Under the pieces are notes generated by a model that was not told where the DNA came from, did not search any database, and was given only the letters and a program-made list of their open reading frames with translations. The position numbers were made by a program, and so were the translations under genes. Below are positions 60,601-64,000 of a DNA stretch of 64,000 nt, piece by piece. The DNA is taken from assembly GCA_948470475.1 (NCBI GenBank), contig OX419339.1, positions 3,593,787 to 3,657,786 on the forward strand, read 5' to 3'. Origin of the DNA: Galaxea fascicularis. Taxonomy: Eukaryota > Cnidaria > Anthozoa > Scleractinia > Euphylliidae. Position 1 is the stretch's first letter; each line of letters begins with the position of its first letter.

Positions 60601-63106
60601 TTTTTTTTCCGTTGATTTACTACCTGCGCGCGTCGCGCTTGGGCCATAAATGAACGGGAAAAACTCGGTCCGTAACTTACAGTACGGAGCTCGAACTCGG
60701 TTGTATTCAAGGGCCGGATCACACAAGATGAACTTGCTTCACCACTACATAGGGGTTCCTCGTGAAAAGGTGTGGTTAATTATTATAATAACTTTATTTT
60801 AGTCTCAATTCGCTCTAGCTGAACACGAGTGCTCTACTAATTGGGGGGACTGTAAATCAAATAAACTCGAAATTAAATCAAATCAAATGTTGGTTTTTGA
60901 GGAGAGGGGAAAACCGGAGTACCGGGAGAAAAACCTCTCGGAGCAGAGTAGAGAACCAACAAACTCAGTCCACTTATGACGCCGAATCCGAGATCGAACC
61001 CAGGACACATTGGTGGAAGGCAAGCGCTCTCACAACTGCGCCAACCCTGCTCCCCCAGCAGCTAGCAGAATTTACATGTAAACTTTAGAGGCTCACTGAC
61101 CACCGTTGTAGTGTGTACAAATACAACCTGTTATTCACAAACTTAGATTCAAAACCGTACAATGTTTGTATTTACATTGTATGTTGAGCACTGGGTTTAA
61201 TAGGAAATTGTTGCCAGAAAATAAGAGGATAATTACTCTTTTTTGGTGACATGGAATCAGATGTGATATATATGTACTGTAATAATTTACATCATAACCA
61301 GATCAATGCATGCGCTCTGATTGGTCAATCAGCTATTGTTTATTGTGACAGTAAACTCATGGAAATTTCGCGCGTGTTCTGAATTATTACCTCGGTATAT
61401 AAAAGCAATACACCACAATTTGCTATGGTTTAGAGCAATGACAAACCACTTGAGATGTAGGAAGAACACGAGAAGAATTCGTAAATCACTCGCCTGCGGC
61501 TCGTGATTTACGAATTCTTCTGGTGTTCTTCCAACATCTTGCATGGTTTATCATGCCTCTTAACCACAGAAATTTGTGGTCTATTGCTTAAATAAATAAT
61601 TGTTATTTATATCAGTTGTGACCTTAGTTTTTTGGATTCCCATCAGTGATCACTTTGTCTTTGCTTTGTTATTAATTTTGTGTTTTTCTTTTGTCTTTTT
61701 ATTTCTTATTTCTTTTTAAAAAGCCAAACCATCTGCAACATCTGTTTCTGTAATAGAGGTAACAATAAAAGGAGCATGCTGTTCGAATCAGCTAAAAGGC
61801 AACACTTTGTAGAGGTAGCTGTTTAATAAAGGTTTCATTTTAAATTAAGCTTTTCACCCAAAAAAAAAAAGAATCTTGGTAATGGCCTGCTGGAAAAGTG
61901 GCTGACAGTTAAGCAGTTGTTGCATTAAATTTAACACACACCTGATCAGCATTTTCATCCGAAAAAGTAACAGATGTCATTCGGTAGCCATTCTTTAGCA
62001 GGTACTCATTCACCAAAAAATTTAGGGCTCTCTTTTCATGTGGTCTAAGAGAATCCTGGGAAAGAAAATACAGCATTTTCACCAAATAACATCATATTAC
62101 CCATTGTTATAGTACAGGTATGATGTCAGAAAGCTTAATGTCTAAATTAATAATAATTTAAGTAGTTCTGTAGTAAAATGTGAAGAAGAGGTCTTTCATT
62201 AGAATAAAATGTGGTCTCACATGGAAACAAATATTATGATTGAGAAACTCAGAAAACCAATAATAATTTAATACTTATTCCGCGCAAAATTCATTAAGAT
62301 GTATGATCTAAATTACACTTTTTATGTAATATGGGATCAATGTGAGCGACATGACTATTACAATAAAATGAAACATGGCTGATCAGATGTGATTGGGGCA
62401 GCACTTACATGTATTAGAATAGCCATAGTGCTTATTTAATAAGAGGGACACTAATTATTAGAATAAGGGGTTCTGATTGTTAAAACACATTCAAAGCAGC
62501 ATGCTTATTAGGAAGGGGTGCTTTTTGCAAGAAGGGTGCTAAATCGAATCATTACAGTCTTAAACATTTCCAGTGAACATCAGGTTACTCAAAGGTTTTC
62601 ATAAAAATAATGAGTTCCAAGGGAGTCTTGGAAATACTGTAGCATTAGGATCAGCAAAAAACCTTGTATAAAATGCACTGAATGTTATCTTTCTTTCTGA
62701 GGATTTAGCATTTTATGCTACTTGTACTTGGAGACACTTACATTTCCAATTAAATTAAAATTAACAAGGCCAACCATGTGCAAGATTTAAAATAATAATT
62801 ATTAGTAAGATTAATAGTATTTAATAATAATAATTAATTATCATTATTACTACATGTACATTATCAACTACATGTAAGTAAGTACATGTATTTACACTGT
62901 ACAAATACTGTTAGAGAAATAGACATATTCGGTCCTTTTCATATACACAGTATGTGATGCTTGTCTGTGAACTGAATACACAAAAACTGAAAAAATAAAT
63001 TACAATGTAAATCCTGGAAACAATATTTAGCAGCTCACCCCAGCAGGTGTTAGTTCATTCACAGATCTATCTCCTGTACTACCTTCAGTGGCAGGAGTCT
63101 CAGTTT
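45587..63106 (-). CDS. RELCH: RELCH orthologue (LisH, coiled-coil, HEAT repeats), 5' end beyond window
   Basis: Exons, 5' to 3': 63039-63106, 61942-62055, 60084-60334, 59224-59569, 58436-58515, 58236-58311, 57090-57185, 56413-56525, 55901-55991, 55553-55624, 54855-54995, 53297-53461, 52996-53146, 52843-52890, 51144-51306, 50643-50668, 50428-50525, 50236-50339 (tentative), 49503-49599, 49006-49112, 48486-48573, 47917-47999, 47590-47653, 47327-47465, 47071-47187, 46133-46221, 45751-45812, 45587-45662 (tentative). All have GT-AG borders and compatible phases, about 1040 codons in total. Hallmarks: KRALNFLVNEYLLKNGY (LisH), WDDVGLNTAKPPDLLHLYRD, a coiled coil, an acidic linker, RCLPHIVPNVLL, HMLFNLIKRPDEDQR, RRLLVAEACGGLAPYLP, FLEDPQYKDQHEL and YIIPGLRAVKQDIE. 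In mammals RELCH binds Rab11-GTP and OSBP to move cholesterol from recycling endosomes to the trans-Golgi. The vertebrate N-terminal region should be encoded beyond 64000. Confidence 0.9.
46620..46880 (-). pseudogene. LINE C-terminal remnant in a RELCH intron
   Basis: The minus strand reads HKYATRSSTSQNHFL, two stops, then FLRAGAKVWNGIPERIKKLP, FKKEMKRVLFDIS. The (H-Y-TR-S) and (G-K-WN-IP--I--L) blocks are typical of the C-terminal end of CR1-like LINE polyproteins. It lies in the same orientation as the host gene. Confidence 0.65.
50236..50339 (-). CDS. RELCH: RELCH tentative linking exon
   Basis: Exon 50428-50525 ends in phase 0, while exon 49503-49599 must start in phase 2, so something of 3n+2 length must lie between. 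This 104-nt block (acceptor CGCACAG, donor GTAACA) is open and fits, reading LYISAFHSLFRGRIDQKRRS and SSKMFSELSFPRQSG. Conservation here is weak. A rival, 49667-49734, also fits in phase but has a poor GTGTGG donor and leaves only a 67-bp intron. Confidence 0.45.
50643..50668 (-). CDS. RELCH: RELCH 26-nt microexon
   Basis: The preceding exon (51144-51306) ends in phase 2 after HYE, and the following exon (50428-50525) needs phase 1. This 26-nt block, with a TTTTTTTCAG acceptor and GTGAGT donor, supplies C-LPNLCELV-G and restores the frame into KIHVTLTECV, matching the LLPQLIEIVGKINVT region of vertebrate RELCH. Without it the frame hits a stop within ten codons. Confidence 0.8.
52301..52416. 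repeat. 116-bp inverted repeat (GACTGGTCCCGAGAGG ends)
   Basis: Arms of about 40 bp, TTAATGACTGGTCCCGAGAG and its imperfect complement at the right end, in an intron of RELCH. Confidence 0.85.
52697..52818. repeat. 122-bp palindrome
   Basis: AACCAATTATTCGATTCGAT... to GATTATTCTG on the left pairs with GACCGTGATTATTCTGGATA... to CCAATAATTGTTT on the right; arms of about 48 bp with mismatches. Its ends resemble those of the palindrome at 44445-44593. It lies just 3' (lower coordinate) of the RELCH exon 52843-52890. Confidence 0.8.
54064..54361. mobile_element. 298-bp MITE with AGCCGAGGCTACACGAGCG ends
   Basis: The left end AGCCGAGGCTACACGAGCGA matches the reverse complement of the right end (CGCTCGTGTAGCCGCGGCT). 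A second inner pair around GATGGTGAT/ATCACCATC lies just inside. No target duplication is clear. It sits in a RELCH intron. Confidence 0.8.
55195..55285 (+). repeat. Penelope-tail-like repeat, copy 2
   Basis: Carries CGAAACGTCAGCTTTTAGAA, GCGGTGGTCAA and CATTGTCAACTCCGTTAATA, in the same order as the minus-strand copy at 29001-29095. The motif CGAACGT is duplicated at its left end. Confidence 0.5.
56723..56972. mobile_element. 250-bp Harbinger-like MITE with TAA target duplication
   Basis: The left end AGGTCGCTGCACACGATCTA is the imperfect reverse complement of the right end (...CCCCTCGTGTGTTTCGACCT). Both share GGGGAATATTCGCA inside the arms. TAA flanks both ends (56720-56722 and 56973-56975), as expected for PIF/Harbinger insertion. 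Confidence 0.85.
57339..57509. mobile_element. 171-bp MITE with hAT-like ends
   Basis: Left end CAGGCGCGGATTCAGGATTT, right end complement CAGGGGCGGATCCAAGGGGG. Ends of the form CAGGGGCGGATCCAGG are common in non-autonomous hAT elements of many animals. I could not see an exact 8-bp target duplication. Confidence 0.7.
59224..60334 (-). CDS. RELCH: RELCH coiled-coil exon and acidic linker exon
   Basis: Exon 60084-60334 (251 nt) encodes DFEDWDDVGLNTAKPPDLLH and then a heptad-rich coiled coil (ASLEAEHAKLLDECKRMQEE, LRYENQTLSETVEKLER). Exon 59224-59569 (346 nt) encodes a Glu/Asp/Ser-rich disordered linker without clear homology, the least conserved part of the protein. The codon split AG|G across the intron restores Arg. 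Confidence 0.88.
60874..61055 (-). repeat. tRNA-derived SINE, copy 2
   Basis: Same family and orientation as 457-643: head GGGAGCAGGGTTGGCGCAGT, B-box-like GGTTCGATCTC, body, and AAATC tail repeats at 60874-60888. It lies in a RELCH intron. Confidence 0.85.
61451..61541. repeat. 91-bp palindrome in RELCH intron
   Basis: Arms of 39 bp (TGAGATGTAGGAAGAACACG... and its complement ending ...GTTCTTCCAACATCTTG) with four or fewer mismatches around a 13-nt centre. It is part of a larger element starting near 61305 with CATGCGCTCTGATTGGTCAA. Confidence 0.9.
61942..62055 (-). CDS. RELCH: RELCH LisH exon
   Basis: 114 nt, phase 0 at both ends (TTTCCCAG acceptor, GTGTGT donor). Encodes DSLRPHEKRALNFLVNEYLL, KNGYRMTSVTFSDENADQ: the LisH helix pair and the following conserved block. 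It is the strongest single identifier of the gene; the exon before it (63039-63106) is Thr/Ser-rich and poorly conserved. Confidence 0.92.
62056..63038. other. RELCH intron, AT-rich
   Basis: No exon-like block seen; AAT-rich runs around 62790-62850. Confidence 0.5.
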
Positions 63107-64000
63107 CTGAGAGAAAAGTTCAAGTTACATTAAAACCAATTTACGCCCTAACAATAATAATTTTATTATAAGCACAATATGTGTTGTTGCGTACTTAGGA
63201 TTCTGCTTCAATTAGAGTAAATTACCAGATTCAAATGACTATTAGCTAATAAAAAGCAAAGTTTAAAATTAAATGAGGTCACCATCCCAGAAAAACTGAA
63301 TGACAGGGAGCAAGTAGACAGGTATAAATTGTAATTTATGCATAGAAAATGCCACTAATTAGAGGCCGTAGCCCACAAAACCTGTTGTGGTGTTATATTA
63401 ATGTGTGTACAGTAAGTAATTTGCCATTAATTTGTAATAAATAAATATTTAAATGGTTGAATACTCATGATGGAAACTTGATGTTATAGGTAATCTAAAC
63501 ACACTTATTAATTCTCACTCAAGGCAAATCTCAACAAGTTGTCACAGATGTGACAATTCAGAGTAACGTGATTAAAGTCTTGAGGTCACCACAGTACATC
63601 TGTGTTTTAAAACCTTTTTCATAGCAACAAACTTCAATGGGAGGGCACCTCCTCCTCCCCATCTTCCCACATCTGCACACCATAGTAAAATTTAGAGGGC
63701 TAGTTCCAGTGAATTTCAATGTACTGTATGTACTATCAAGCTTGAGCTTGACCATTGAGAGCATTTGAACTAGTTTCAGAAGGTCATGTGGGTTTTACTC
63801 GTGCAGGGAGAACTTGGAATTTTCTTCCAGGGGTGTGTGCGTGCATAATTGGAATGAATCACATACAGTGAACTGTAAGTTCTACAGGGGATACTGATTA
63901 ACGACAGGATAATGTCACCTAGTTCTAATAGTATGTGTAAGCAGTGCGGCACAAAACAAAACCAGGGAATCCATCTAGTTTGGCATATACTGTATGTAGT
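63107..64000. other. RELCH 5' intron reaching the window edge
   Basis: The exon at 63039-63106 begins in phase 1 after a TTCTCTCAG acceptor, so an upstream coding exon must exist, but none is visible here. The open minus-strand frame at 63558-63764 has no similarity to the expected N-terminus. Confidence 0.5.

Noticed and set aside
1..64000. CRISPR arrays, operons, ribosome binding sites or bacterial-type terminators
   Set aside because: The window is eukaryotic, with spliced genes; no regularly spaced direct repeats other than the 113-bp minisatellite.

Overview
This is animal nuclear DNA. It is AT-rich and contains split genes with GT-AG introns, short single-domain exons, tRNA-derived SINEs, Penelope-like and LINE fragments, and many palindromic or terminal-inverted-repeat elements. 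The two rhodopsin-like receptors with intronless coding regions, the secreted PAN/apple-EGF protein and the repeat families together look like a cnidarian, most probably a stony coral or other hexacoral. That assignment is inference from gene style and repeat resemblance; no marker gene proves it.

Layout. 1-2.4 kb: the 5' half of a minus-strand gene (signal peptide, PAN/apple domain, EGF, then a third exon running off the left edge). 2.4-21 kb: no recognisable gene; it holds diverged repeats, a diverged duplicated block (10.7 and 13.5 kb) and a hammerhead-ribozyme-like fold at 14.79 kb. 21.6-22.5 kb: a broken Penelope-like GIY-YIG fragment followed by a 113-bp hairpin minisatellite. 23.6-24.7 kb (+) and 31.1-32.3 kb (-): two closely related class A GPCR genes facing each other tail to tail, with two dead retrotransposon fragments between them. 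33.8-45.5 kb: LINE remnants, an isolated SAM-domain exon, a Harbinger-type transposon inserted inside a SINE, and a nested inverted-repeat composite.

45.6-63.1 kb: a long minus-strand gene I can follow exon by exon (26 well supported exons plus 2 tentative). It encodes the orthologue of RELCH (KIAA1468), a LisH, coiled-coil and HEAT-repeat protein that in mammals binds Rab11 and helps move cholesterol from recycling endosomes to the trans-Golgi. Its first exons lie beyond the right edge. Its introns hold MITEs, palindromes, a LINE remnant and a SINE.

The genes are not an operon or pathway. The most distinctive signals are the ribozyme-like fold, the reconstructable nested transposition with a 3-bp target duplication, a 26-nt RELCH microexon, the diverged receptor pair, and the orphan SAM exon.
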